From contig OZ005609.1 in assembly GCA_963930655.1 (NCBI GenBank), positions 12,630,501 to 12,694,500 of the forward strand: a stretch of DNA of 64,000 bases, given 5' to 3'. Below are positions 11,097 through 23,261 of the stretch, one piece after another (position 1 is the first letter of the stretch; each line of letters begins with the position of its first letter). This DNA comes from Myrica gale. Lineage: Eukaryota > Streptophyta > Magnoliopsida > Fagales > Myricaceae. The translations under genes were made by a program, and so were the position numbers. The notes below the pieces were generated by a model. The model was not told where the DNA came from. It saw nothing but the letters and a program-made list of their open reading frames with translations, and made no database searches.

Positions 11097-12616
11097 TTGT
11101 TTTACAAACAATCTATAAATGATTTTGATGATAACAAAATATTCTAAGTTTCAAAGACTTATAGATTTTACATTGTCAATCCACAATTTCCAAGTTATAT
11201 TTCAAAGGATTAAGGTTAATTCCTTAAATTATTTTTAAGTAGACTTGAACACCATTACACAAGTTGATAAGATCAATTTTTCATATTGTAGGTGTTTAAA
11301 GAAGTATTGGAATGGTTTGGATACTTTAAAGTTGAAATTGGAGTAGTTGCTCACAAAGAACAAATTTTTCTGACTAAGTGTTGGAAGTGTCGACACATTG
11401 AACTACTACCGAGAGTTTTGGTTTTCTGTCATTCAAAGTGATTTTTTGACTAAGTGTTGGAAGTGTCGACACATTGGACCATTGTGTCGACACATTGAAC
11501 TAACACCCAATAGTCTATTTCCAGACCAAGTTTAATATGTCAGCACATGCAATCAATGTGTCGACATATTGTGCTATTTTGCAGAAAATCTGGAAACGAC
11601 GCCAGCTCTTTCCAAAATGGTTCAAATGTCTTCTAAACTCCTCCAACGGCTCTCAAACTTTACAAGAAGACCCTTAATGACCGTTGAAGACCTAGAAGCT
11701 ATAAGAAGAAGAAGATGGAGAGAGAGAAAGCAGAGCTCGACCAATATTGCAACATCTAGAGAGAGAAAGTCCAAGATCCAAAGTTTTCACTTGCTGAATC
11801 ATTCTAGAACAAAGCTCCATTGTCAAATCTTCTTCTCTTGCTCATCTTTGACAACCAAGCTTTCAAAGGAAGAAAGAGATTTCTTGAAGAAGAGACAACC
11901 CACTTGCAATCAATCTTGCCCTAACTTCTAGAGAGAGAAAGCTTGTTGAAGAAGAGGGAAAACAACACCTACCGAGAGAGCTTGTGCTCCCACCTGCAAA
12001 ACTTTAGGTTTCATTCAATAATCTCATCTTATTGCATCTTATTGAGCTTTACACTTGCTGATTCGGCTTAGAGAGCCATTCCATACGGTTTGAGTTTTTC
12101 ATTGGCATATTCGGCTTAGAGAGCCATTCATTGTAATTCCATCTTTTGAAAAACACTTGAGTGTTGTGTGAACACTTGTTGAGTGTTAGGAAAACACTTG
12201 GTCCTACTTGTGAGAGTAGAAGAAATCCTCTAGGTTGTGAGGATTTGTGAGGATTGAAGCGTGAGCTCGCAAAACGCTTTGTAAAGGTTCCTTAGCACCC
12301 GGGAAGCTAAGGTGTATTTCCTATTGGACAATAGTGAAGGAAGCCCAAGAAAGTAAATTGCCTTGGGGGTGGACGTAGGCAAGTGTTGGCCGAACCACCT
12401 AAAAATACGGTGTTATCTCTCTAACCCTATCTTGTTTATCATTCGTTTCATATCTATATTTGTGATGTTTTATGATTCATGATTCATTACTTATATTTAG
12501 CTTATCATTTAGTATATTAAGATCTGAATTTTTTCAGATCTGAGTTTTAATCGAAAAAGGGGTAAACTTTTTTTAAACCCAATTCACCCCCTCTTGGGTT
12601 GTTATTTAGACTCACA
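11084..12616 (+). mobile_element. Solo LTR of a SIRE-type copia element inserted in gag
   Basis: A 1533-bp LTR begins TGTTAGCCCAAGGTTG and ends TTATTTAGACTCACA. It is flanked by a perfect 5-bp duplication, atatc, at 11079-11083 and 12617-12621. When it is ignored, the gag frame reads straight through (..KIS then TCDSAKEIW), which confirms the boundaries. It shares the GGACGTAGGC..GCCGAACCACCT block and the CCCAATTCACCCCCTCTTGGGTTG end with the host LTR, but is a different family. U3 holds repeats of TGTCGACACATTG at about 11385-11570. Confidence 0.9.
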
Positions 12617-15600
12617 ATATCTACTTGTGATAGCGCAAAGGAAATTTGGCATACTCTAGAAATTACGCATGAAGTTACGAACCAAGTAAAAGAATCTAAG
12701 ATAAGCATGCTAGTTCATAACTATGAATTGTTCAAAATGAAACCGGAGGAAAACATTAGTGACATGCTTACTAGATTTACAAATATCATAAATGGTTTGA
12801 ATGCTCTTGGAAAAGTGTACACTAACTCCGATTTGGTGAGGAAAATTCTTAGGTCACTACCAAAGTCTTGGGAAGCCAAAGTCACCGCTATTCAAGAAGC
12901 AAAGGACCTCACCAAATTTCCTTTGGAAAAGCTTGTTGGATCTCGCATGACTCACGAAATCACCATGAAGGGTCATGAAGAAGAAAGCCAAAAAAGGAGG
13001 AGTATAGCTTTGAAATCCTCTATTGTTGAGGTTGACGAAGATGATGATGAAAGTGGAAACGAGGATATAGCACTCATGACTAGGAACTTTAGAAACTTTC
13101 TCAAGGGAAAGCAAGGAAGGAAGAATTTCAAAGATTTCAAGAGAGAAGAGCCAAAGAAGAAATACTCAAAGGTGGACAACAAGAAGGACCACATCACTTG
13201 TTACAAGTGCAAGAAACCCGGTCACATTAAGGCGGATTGCCCCTACTCAAATACAAAAAGAAAGCTATGAAAGCTACTTGGGAAGATAACGATTCAAGCT
13301 CCTCCGAAGAAGAAGATGAGGGAGAAATCGAAAACATTTGCTTCATGGCACTAGAAGATGATGAGGTATATCTCTCGGATCTTGAGGATTCAAAACCTTC
13401 ATATGATAAATTAGAAAATGCTTTTGATGAGTTATACATTACATTTGAAAAGCTTAAACTCAAATACAAAGTTTTGAAAAAGAAGCATTCACTAGCTACA
13501 AGTGACCTTGATTCCTTAAAGGATGAACAAGGAACTTTGAAGCTAGAGAATGAGGAATTGAAACTAAAAGTTTCAACCTTGGAAATTGAGAACAAAGCTT
13601 TCAAAGATAAGGTTACTCGTCAAAACACCATTCTTGAAAAGTTCACTCAAAGAAGCAAAGCTTTGGAAAACATTCTTAATAGTCAAAGATGTGTCTTTGA
13701 CAAAAGTGGATTAGGCTACAAGCCTTATCAAAATGAAAAGTATTTCAAAAATTTCTTTGTCAAAGCTAAATCTTCAAATGAATCTTTTCACATTTGCAAC
13801 TTTTGCAACAAGAATGAACATCTAATATTTGATTGTCCACTTAAGAAATTTGGGTGCAAAGCTCTTAGAAAGGTATGAGTTCCAAAGGGAAACATAGCTA
13901 ACCCAAAAGGACCCAAAAAAGTTTGGGTACCAAAAGCTTCATCTTGAATTTGTTTTGTAGGATTCAAGAAAGAAGAAATGCAATAGTTGATTCTTGGATA
14001 GTGGATGTTCAAGACACATGACCGGTGACCCATCAAGATTCTCAAGTCTATCAACCATCAAAAGTGGAAATGTAACATTTGAAGACAACTTCAAAGGAAA
14101 AATAATTGGTATAGGTAATATTAGCGATAATACCCTTCCACTTTTTGAAAATGTGTTATTAGTTGATAAATTGAAGCATAACTTGCTTAGTATTAGTCAA
14201 CTTTGTGATAAAGGTTATAGAGTTGTATTTGAGTCTTCTCGATGCCTTATTGAAAATGTCATTGATGGTAAATAATTGTTCATTGGCCATAGGAATTCAA
14301 ATGTGTATAAGATTGTCATTAATCAAAATGTTTGTATGGAAAATTGCCTTGTGGTCAATGTAAATGATAGTTGGTTATGGCATCGAAGATTAGGTCATGC
14401 TAGCATGCATCAAATTTTGAAAATTTCTAAGCATGATATTGTGAATGGTTTACCCAAGTTAATTTTTGAAAAAGACCAAGTTTGTGAATCTTGTCAAATG
14501 GGAAAACAAGTGAAAACCTCTTTTAAATCCAAAAACTTCATTTCAACTAGTTGACCTCTACAATTACTTCACTTGTATTTATTTGGTCCATCAAGAACTC
14601 AAAGTCTTGGTGGAAAGACCTATACTTTTGTAATTGTGGATGACTACTCTAGGTTCACTTGGATTTTGTTTTTCACTTCAAAAGATGAGGTCATTCATGA
14701 ATTCATCAAATTTTCAAAAAGGGTGCAAAAACGTAAAACGATACACCATTGTGGCCAATAGAAGTGATCATGATGGTGAATTCGTTAATGAGAAGTTCGA
14801 ATCATTTTGTAGTATGAATGATTATGAGCATAATTTTTCAACACCTAGAACTCCTCAACAAAATGGGGTTGTTGAGAGAAAGAATAGAACTATTCAAGAG
14901 ATGACAAGAACTATTTTGAATGAAAACAAGTTACCGAAATATTTTTGGGCCGAGGCCGTAAATACGTCTTGCTATGTTTTGAATATGGTATCTATGATAC
15001 CCATTTTAAAGAAAACTCCTTACGAGCTTTGGAAAGATAGAAAACCCAACATCCATTCTTTCAAAGTCTTTGGTTGCAAATGCTTCATTTTAAATACCAA
15101 AGACAACCTTGGAAAATTTGATTCTAAAACCGATGTTGGAATTTTCCTTGGTTACTCTAATTCAAGCAAAGCTTATAGAGTTTATAACAAAAGAACTCTT
15201 TGTGTTGAAGAATCAATGCATATTACTTTTGATGAATCTAATAGTCCATTTGAGAAAAATGCAAGTGTAGATATTGAAGATATTGAGGGGGAGATGGAAG
15301 AACTTGAAATCAACATTAACCCCACTCAAAGTGAGGATGCTCAACCTCCAAGTGAAGAAAAGGTTCAACCATTGCAAAGAGAAGATACTTCACAAGAACT
15401 CCCTAAGGAGTGGAGGTATGCTACTAGTCACCCTCAAGAGTTAATTATTTGGTGACCCCTCATTATATACACATCAGTCTGCCTTGGTCTTCATTCTTTT
15501 TCTTTTTTGCCAGATATATCCGATTCTCTTTCCTTTCCACATATTAGAGATATGAATTCTTCCACTACCTGACGATCTTCTTGTTGGCCATCCTTTGGCT

Positions 15601-15918
15601 CAACAATAGCACATGTGGCTATTTCATCAAAGTCTATCTTTTCTTCAGTCTACTTTATCTCCAAGACTTGCAAGAATGGAGAAGTCTCACTCATCTTCAC
15701 TCTTATACATTTTGTTATCTATTGTAGCAGAGAAGCATGAAAGTCCCACTCATCATCACCATCATACGTACCTGGGTGATTGCCGGATGTTACCACATTT
15801 CCTTCAACATGCTCTTTCTTGAATCGACAATCTTGAGCGTAGTTTCCTCTTTGACCGCAATTATAACATTCATCATTCTGTTGTCTGTAATATTGATTAC
15901 CTTTCCATTGAGCTCCCC

Positions 15919-16137
15919 CTGGGATCCTTATAGAGTGACGGCGATGCCTCGATTCATTGCTTTCCATTCAAAAGACCAATGGAAAGCCCACTTCGATGCA
16001 TCCAAGGAAACTAACAAACTGTTGGTGATCGATTTCACTGCTACATGGTGTGGACCTTGTCGATTCATGGAGCCAGCCTTCAAAGATTTTTCTGCCAAAT
16101 ATACGGATGTGGATGAGTTATCTGCAAGTTCCAGTTG
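15919..16137 (+). pseudogene. Thioredoxin h cDNA fragment at 5' end of a LINE insertion
   Basis: The plus strand encodes RFIAFHSKDQWKAHFDASKE, then NKLLVIDFTATWCGPCRFME, with the WCGPC redox site at 16045-16059, then PAFKDFSAKYTDVDEL. This is the N-terminal two-thirds of a plant thioredoxin h, closest in feel to the TRX h2 group. No intron interrupts it. TDV runs straight into DEL, where the family has about seven more residues between two Asp-Val pairs, consistent with a deletion between GATGTG repeats. After ELSA the frame shifts and then passes into LINE 5' UTR at about 16137. The piece lies inside the 9-bp duplication gagctcccc (15910-15918 and 22293-22301), so it arrived with the LINE. 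Confidence 0.85.
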
Positions 16138-16308
16138 ACTCGGACTAAAAGATGTTTCTGACTGCTCCCTTAGGGGGGCCTGTCGGAGCTTAAGGCTCCT
16201 TTCTGGGTCACTGGTGACCTTTTCTCTTATCCTTGACGAGGTGTGCGTGATATTGTTGCCCCTTTGATTCGTTAATTTTTAGTGTTGGTCTGCGAGCTTC
16301 CCTAGTGA

Positions 16309-18190
16309 ATGATGGCTATGTCCTTGGAGGACGAGGGTGCGTCAGAGACCCCTTCAATGGTGGATTGTTGTTTGGTGGGTAAGTTGGTGTCGGATCGTCC
16401 TTTTAATAAGGCAGGCATCAGAGTGGCCATCTTTAGATCTTGGCATTTCATTCCAAATCTGGAAATGGAAGAAGTGGATGAAGATAGATTCATTTTCTCC
16501 TTCCCTTCATCGGTAAGTAAGCAAAGGGTGCTTGATCAAGCCCCATGGTCTATTAAGGGGTTCACCTTGATTCTTAAACCATGGCTGGTTGGGGAAACAG
16601 TTCATGAAGTAGATCTGTCAACCATTTCCCTCTGGGTCCAGGTGCATGGTGTACCTATGGGGCAAAATACTCGGGCGGTGGTGGAGAAGGCTGCTAGTCG
16701 GATTGGAGAAGTTATGGAAGTGGATTTCAGGTCGTCAAGGGAGGTTTGGGTTTCACAGTTTACGAGGGTGCGAGTGTTGGTTCCGATTCACAAACCTCTG
16801 CATCCAGGTTTCTTCCTCCCTCGGGCCAATCGACCGGATGCATGGATCCAGATCAAATATGAGAGGGTCTCCGATTTTTACTATAACTGCGGTCGGCTTG
16901 GGCATTTGACAAACAATTGTCTGGTGCCCCCCTCTGTCCAGGTTGAACCGGAATGCTACAACCCTAAGATGTTGGCTTCCTCCCTAGATTATCGAAGATA
17001 TGCTGGCCCTAACAAAATCATTCCTCTTCCCCGGCCTTCCTCTCAGACTCCGTCCCATACACCACTCCCTGTTTCCCACTTGCCATCTCAGGAGATCCCT
17101 AGTTCTACCAACCAGGAGGGCAATAATATTATACCTGAGACCTTCGGATTTCCATCCACTGCTGTTTTCGCGGCAGTGGCGATTCGGAGCTGGAGACGGG
17201 TGGCGTTTGTGGAGGTGGAGTTCGGCGCTGGTTTGCCACTCTCCTCACGCGCTCACTCACTCTGTCTGGATCAGAGTTGTGTCAGTGCTGTCAGTGTCAG
17301 ATGTCAGGAGGTGCGCGGACACTCAGGTCAGGGTGTGCGGACAAAGTCTGGTGGCGACCGAGGGAGCAGGGGCTGCTATGGACAAGGGAGGACAGGTCTC
17401 GACGATCCCGAATGCGGACATGACAATGTTGGCGGCGTGGCAGGCATCACTGGAGCACGAGATTGACCAGAACCGATTGCAGATGATGGAATCAAGCATT
17501 AAAGATGAAAGGTCATTTTTTAATATGGATAAGGCCGCCAATGGGCCGAATCGGACAAACATCGGTTTTGTGTTGGATCATGATCCTATGGGAGCCCGTC
17601 ACTCTATTACCGGGCCAAATGTTTCTTCTTCTCTTCATGGACCAAGCTCTGCTTTGTCTAAGGAAGGGGCATTGGATTTGGGCCTAGAAGGGGCTACCTT
17701 CAATCCACTCGGGGTGTTCAAGTTGGATGGGGAGAAGGTAAGCGAATGGGTAGAACCCTATGGGCCTGAACGGGCTAATGGAAAATAGTTGTGGGCTTAC
17801 TGCTAGGGCCGGATAGCAAAGGCAAAAAGCCGTGGGAGAGTGTGGCTAAGATGGGGGTTCGGTGTCCAGGGTCCATCATTGGGCAGAAGAGGGCTGCAGA
17901 TGTCTCACCTGTGGAGGAAGTTCATAGTTTGAAAAGGGAGGGGAAGCTTTCTCAGCATGAAAGGGAGTCTGGCCGCTGTGTAGATTCTCAACCACTCGCT
18001 CTATGGACAAAGAAGAACCCTTCGTCTTCTAAAGGAGGTGTCAGGCAGCGAATTGGGAGTGGCAAGGAGAGGAGGAATCGTGGGATGCACAAGTTATCAC
18101 AGAAGGCTGCATTCTCTGGGAATTCCTTTGAGGCTGAGGAGGTGGGATGTCCCATGCCCCCAACCTCCCCCATGTTAGCCTTCTTTTGGA
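16309..18190 (+). pseudogene. LINE ORF1 (DUF4283, nucleic-acid binding)
   Basis: ORF1 proteins of plant L1 elements bind the LINE RNA. ATG at 16309 is followed by a DUF4283 domain (WHFIPNLEMEEVDEDRF, then QAPWSIKGFTLILKPW and SLWVQVHGVPM). The knuckle reads YYNCGRLGHLTNNC; the usual first cysteine is Tyr, so the CCHC is incomplete. A frameshift near 17200-17300 moves the rest into another frame (to 17788), and a stop separates the last part (17791-18190). The proline- and serine-rich linker is normal for the family. Confidence 0.85.
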
Positions 18191-21100
18191 AGTGTCGAGG
18201 ACTGGCCTAATCTTCGACAATTAGGACACTTAGGGCAATGCGTAGACGGTCTAACCCGGACTGTCTATGCATAGTAGAAACAAAGGTTTCTGATGCTGCG
18301 GATTTTTTGGCTCGATTTTGATTTCCGGATTCATTGGAAGTCCCTGCTGTTGGGCTTCGGGGGGTATGATCTTCGCTTGGCGGCGTGGCGCAGAGTTTTA
18401 CTTGGTGACTCTTAACCAACATTTGATCAGTGTGATAGTGTTCGGCAGCCCAAGTTTCCATCCTTGGGCGTTGTCTTTTGTTCACAATCCGTGTGATCCA
18501 AAAAGTAAAGTTGTGTTCTGGGAGGAACTTGACCGTATTGGTACGGTTTTTAGAGGTCCATGGCTTCTCATGGGAGACTTTAATGCAATCTCGGGTCAGC
18601 AAGAGAAATGGGGGGGGTCGGCCTATGCCTCTTCGTCTTCGAATGGTTTTATACAATTGAGGTTAAATCAAGGACTTATAGATGTTGGCAGTCTGGGGCC
18701 TAAATTCACTTGGTGTAATGGTCGTAGCGGTTTCCAGCATATTAGGGAGCGGCTTGACAAAGGTTTAGCTAACGGTGATTGGATTTCGTTATTCCCTCGG
18801 GCTGTGTTTAAAAATCACCCGCGTCATTCATCCGATCATTCACCTATATTGCTAAACACGGATGGTGCTATGAGTGCTGGACCTAAGCCCTTTCGCTTTG
18901 AAAGTTGCTGGACCGGGGAGCACTCTAGTAAGTTGGTGGTGGAAGAGGCATGAAAGTTGCCGGTGTTGGGTTCTGCAGCCTTCAAACTGGTCAAGAAGAT
19001 AAAGGCTCCAATAGAGGCTTTTAGGAGATGGAATAGAGATTGCTTCGGTAATATGCAGACAATTATAAAGTCTTTATCTGACCAGTTGGAGTATGTGCAA
19101 TACTTACAACCCTCGGATGTGACAAGAGAGGCTGAAAAAAGAGTGCAGGCAGATTTGGCAGAAGCTCTGAAACGAGAAGAATGTATCTGGAAACAAAAAT
19201 CTAGGGTGACGTGGCTCAAGACGACTAATTTGAAACTCGTTATTTCCATCTTTCCACACTTATTAGAAGATGGAAGAATCATATTGAAGCTATAAGGAAT
19301 GATGCTGGTGATTGGCTACAGGAAAGGGAACAGATTGGGAATCATTTGGTGCAATATTCTCAGAAAATCTACCAATTGGAGAGGCCACTGATGGATAGGG
19401 ATATTGCAGAGCTTGTTCAACCCTGTATTACAGAGGAGGAGAACTTGATGTTGTGCTCTATTCTGGGGCTGGAAGAGATCAAACTCGCTGTGGATCAGTT
19501 GGGTGCTTTGAAAGCGCCGGGGCCGGATGGGATGGGTGCGATCTTCTTTCAATACCACTGGTCCTATGTTGGGAAGGAGGTGGTGGCAATGGTTCAACAA
19601 TTCTTTAGGTCTGGATATATGCTCAAACAACTAAATCACAGTTTCATAGTGCTCATTCCTAAAATCAATCATCCATCCAAGGTTGAACAGTTCCGGCCAA
19701 AAAGCCTATGTAATGCGGCTTATAAGATCATATCAAAGTGTTGTCCAATAGGCTAAAAGGCGTACTCCCCAAGCTGATTTCCCCTTTCCAGGCAGCAATT
19801 GTGGTTGGACGCGTCATACAGGAAAATGTCCTTGGCCAGGAGCTTATTCACACAATGAAATCGAAGTGTGGAAGGAGAGGGCTAGCGGCCTTGAAGCTTG
19901 TCATGGAGAAAGCTTATGACCGGATGGAGTGGGGTTTCATCCTACATGTGATGCAATGCTTTGGTTTCTCCGCATGTTGGATTGGGTGGATACAACAGTG
20001 TTTGTCAACGGTTTCCTTTTCAGTTATCCTTAATGGCCCTCCGCATGGTTTCTTCCAGCCTTCCCGTGGGTTACGACAAGAGAATCCCTTATCCCCATTT
20101 CTCTTCATTCTGGGATCTGAGATTTTATCGCGCCTTCTTGTTAGAGTCGAATCTGAAGGTGTCCTACACGGGATACAAGTGGCCCGGGGAGCTCTATCTA
20201 TTTCACACCTCTTATTCGCCGATGATCTCATGATATTTTGTCGTGCTAATCTTCGTGAAGCGTCGTCTATTAATGCGACCCTCAATAAATACGCATCCTG
20301 GTCTGGCCAATGGATAAATAGAGCTAAATCTGGTTTGTTTTGCAGTCCCAATACTCATTTAGGTGCGGTGAAGGCCCTCTGCTTCTCTTTTCAGATTGGT
20401 CATTTGTCACTACATAGCAAATATTTGGGCCTACCTCTATTCATTGGCAGATAAAAAAAGGGCTCTTGAAGATGTCAAAGCTAAAGTGATGAACAAGGTG
20501 GTGGGCTGGAAGCTCCGAACTCTATCCCAGGCGGGAGGAACTACTCTGATCAAATCCGTGGCCTCGGCGATGCCACTCTATTGCATGTCCACTGTGTTAT
20601 TTCCGAAGGACTGGTGGGAGGATATTGACAGGATGTTGAAGGACTTTTGGTGGGGATTCGCACCACTAAAAAAGAAAAACTTCACCCCAAAGGCTTTGGA
20701 CCAGATCTATTTGCCAAAGGACGTGGGTGGCTTGGGGCTGCGCAGGATGTATGAAACAAACAGAGCGCTTATAGCAAAGTTGGCTTGGAATTTTTTTGCA
20801 AATCCTGGTAGTCTCCGGGGTATTACAGTGAAAGCCAAGTATAAAAATCTTTCGTTACTGGAGCCTCCTAGGCATGCAAGGAACTCTTCTAGCTGTTGGA
20901 GAGGTATTATGAAAGCTGCTCCACTTCTCCTTTCAGGGTTGTGCTTGTTTCCATGGAAAGGAGAGGATGTCTGCATTAGAAATGATCGTTAGCTACCAGC
21001 TAGCCCTTCTTGTCGGCTGGTGTGGAGGGCAAATGCTGATGATTATCCTCATATTCAAAAGGTGACTGATTTAGTTGCTGAGGGTGGATACTGGGATTCC

Positions 21101-22254
21101 TTACTCATCCGTGAGCTGTTTTCAGCGGAAAGTGCGGTACAGATTTTACAACTCCCAATACCTTGTGCTCAGATGGAGGATCAATGGATTTGGATGAAGG
21201 AGGTCATGGGTCGTTTCTCCGTGAAGTCGTTGGTGCTGGAAGTACAGTTGCAGCGTGCTCCTCCTGCTATGGAACAAAATTCCTTCCCTTGGAGCAAACT
21301 ATGGAAGTTGAAGATACATGATAGGTTGAAACAACTGTTATGGAAGGTGGCGGCAGGTGCTTTGCGAACTAAGGGAGGCCTGGGTCGAATTCTTCACAAT
21401 GAAATGGAGGAAGGCTTTCTATGCCCTTTTTGTAACATGGCTCCGGAAGACACTTTACACGTGTTAGTGCGGTATAGTGTAGCATGTATTACGTGAAGGG
21501 AATCGGTGCTGCCTATTCCAGTGGATTTGCTGCCTACTAATTCCCCTGCTAAGCTTATTATCTTGATTGTGAATGCTGATACGATGCTTAACCTTCCTGC
21601 CATGCTTATGCATAAGTTCTCTATTAATGCAGCGGTGGTCATCAATGAGTTATGGTATGCTATGAACCAGGTGATTCATCATGTGTTAAAGGTGGAGCCC
21701 AAGGATATAATCTTGGCGGTTAAGAGGCGGGTGTCTCAACATGTCTCGGTTTGGTGTGCTAAAGCAAGTGAGGTGGCGGTTAAGTGGATCCCTCCCCCGG
21801 TGGGTTGGTTGATAATGTGGCGATTCGTGCTAATGGATCATACATAGCTATCTCTGTTAGAGACTCTCACAGTTCCCTCTGTACGGCGTACATGGAACGA
21901 TTTACTGCTATGGATCCTCTTGTTGGTGAGGCCCTTGCTTTGGCAGAGGCGTTTTCCTTGGCTCGGCGAAATAATTGGCATCGGGTGTTGTTCGAGAGTG
22001 ACTCCTTGTTACTTGTGTCTGATGTGCTTTCCTGCTCCCCACCCTCTTGTTGGGCCATCTCTGGTTTGGTCCTAACTATTAGGGGCGGGCTTGATGTGTT
22101 TCGAGAGTGGAAGGTAGCTTGGGTACCTCGTTCATGTAATGGCCTTGCCCATAGCTTGGCTGAGTGGGCAGCTAATTTTGGTAAGGAAGAACATTTTCTC
22201 TCATCTGACATCCCCGAGCATATCCGGGCTTATGATATGCATTTCGTACCCTAG
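18174..22254 (+). pseudogene. LINE ORF2: endonuclease, reverse transcriptase, zf-RVT, RNase H
   Basis: Domains in order: apurinic-type endonuclease with IVETKVS, LLMGDFNAI (about 18567-18594) and HSSDHSPI; reverse transcriptase with APGPDGMGAIFFQ, SPFQAAIVVGR, RGLRQENPLSPFLF and the catalytic LLFADDLMIF (20210-20240); zf-RVT with WKLKIHDRLKQLLWK and CPFCNMAPEDTLHVL; RNase H with DPLVGEALALAEAF, LFESDSLLLV and SCNGLAHSLAEWA, ending at 22254. Stops or shifts lie near 18320, 18951, 19240, 19740, 20452, 20989 and 21495, so no functional protein is made. Catalytic residues are otherwise preserved, which suggests moderate age. Confidence 0.9.
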
Positions 22255-23247
22255 TTGGTCTTTCTAATAGATGTTTACTTACCAAAAAAAAAGAGCTCCC
22301 CTTGATTGTGAACTTCTATTCTGTGAAGTTGGCTACTCTTCTTTCTCCTCCTCTTCTTCTTCATCGTCTTTTCCTTTCTTCTTAAAGTCCGAGCCCTTCT
22401 GAAATTTGTGTCGACCTTTCCTATTATTATACAATGCCTCCTCATCATTCTTTATTGAAGTCCAGGCTAGTTGCCTTGCTAAGGTTTCTTTATTGGCCAG
22501 TAAATTTTCCAACTCCTCCAAGGAAGGTTGGGTTGACCAACCTTGGACCGCAATAATAAATCCATAGTATTAGGGTTTTAACCCATGGATAATAAGTTTC
22601 CTCATACATTGCTCATTAATTTTTGCAAAAGAGTCTAATTTAGAAATTTCTTGGCAAATAGACTTTACCTTAGTAAAATATTGATTAATTGTGAGCTCTC
22701 GATATGTAGTTGACATGAGCTCATTTTTCAGTAGTTGAAGCTTCATATCATTTTTCCTTGAGAAATGAGCTGCCAATGTGTCCCATGCATCCTTTGGTGT
22801 GGTGACGTATCGGATGTGCTCCAACATTTCTTAATCGCGAACAAAGCTTTCCCAGCTTTAATTCTCTATTTTCGGAGTGTGTCGACGTTCTCTGCAGAAG
22901 GTGGTGTGGAGTCACTTCCTACAGCAATCTCCTAGAGATCTTGACTCTGCAAGTATGACTCCATGCACGTCTGCCAAGTAGAATAATTCTGGTCACTGAG
23001 CTTCTCCACTGTGCCAGCACGTTGGGGATCCGCCATCGTGACTTGAAGTCGTCTCAGGTCCTCCCAAGCAAGCTTAGTCCCAGACTATCGAGCTTCACAA
23101 TCCCAGATTGTGCACAAACAATGATCTTTCTAGCAACACCTTAACACGATCCCTGACTGCCTTGACTCTCTACCAATAATTTTTTCACTGTACAACTCTG
23201 AAATTACCTCAATTGTTTCACTTTGACACCTGTCCCTGACCAAATAG

Positions 23248-23259
23248 CTCTAATACCAA
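23248..23259 (-). promoter_or_regulatory. Primer binding site of minus-strand copia
   Basis: Read on the minus strand: TGGTATTAGAGC, a one-base variant of the initiator tRNA-Met PBS, two bases inside the LTR edge at 23262. It sets the minus orientation of the gag fragments at 22333-23036 and 15719-15918. Confidence 0.8.
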
Positions 23260-23261
23260 AT

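Larger units (their letters stand above)
10639..15455 (+). pseudogene. SIRE-type copia gag-pol, broken, RT missing
   Basis: ATG at 10639 begins gag (FNGSDYTYWKSRMK). A frameshift lies near 10747. After the solo LTR insertion gag resumes at 12617 with CDSAKEIWHTLE and ends in the zinc knuckle CYKCKKPGHIKADC. A second, coiled-coil-rich gag part follows (13237-13878) with a CNFCNKNEHLIFDC knuckle, a SIRE hallmark. Protease has DSGCSRHMTGD (about 13997). GAG-pre-integrase has LWHRRLGHAS. Integrase has DLFGPSRT, FVIVDDYSRFTW, a frameshift near 14750, then DGEFVN and TPQQNGVVERKNRT, so the D,D,E residues are visible. The frame stops at 15455 shortly after integrase; reverse transcriptase, RNase H and 3' LTR are absent. 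Confidence 0.9.
16138..22292 (+). mobile_element. Near-full-length L1-type LINE
   Basis: About 6.15 kb: a 5' UTR of about 170 bp, ORF1 (16309-18190), ORF2 (18174-22254), a short 3' UTR and an A-run at 22283-22291. The insertion, including the thioredoxin piece, is flanked by gagctcccc at 15910-15918 and 22293-22301. It is inserted antisense to the copia gag that it splits. Stops and frameshifts in both ORFs make it inactive. Confidence 0.9.
15719..23036 (-). pseudogene. Copia gag on minus strand, split by the LINE-thioredoxin insertion
   Basis: ATG at 23036 starts a gag protein (MADPQRAGTVEKLSDQNYSTW). A stop and a frameshift follow, then HIRYVTTPKDAWDTLAAHF (22827-22570) and EELENLLANKETLARQLAW (22521-22333), with an in-frame TAG at the 3' edge. 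Across the insertion the same frame resumes at 15918 with RGAQWKGNQYY and the zinc knuckle CYNCGQRGNYAQDC, ending near 15719. The continuous frame across the 9-bp duplication shows that both halves were once one ORF. Further downstream (15718-15456) the minus strand is decayed and I cannot recognise protease. The 5' LTR and PBS lie at 23248-25298. Confidence 0.85.

Noticed and set aside
15737..16138. 133-codon ORF with a thioredoxin active site as a host gene
   Set aside because: The first 60 codons are antisense copia gag, there is no native N-terminus, the C-terminal third is missing, and the whole lies in a LINE insertion.
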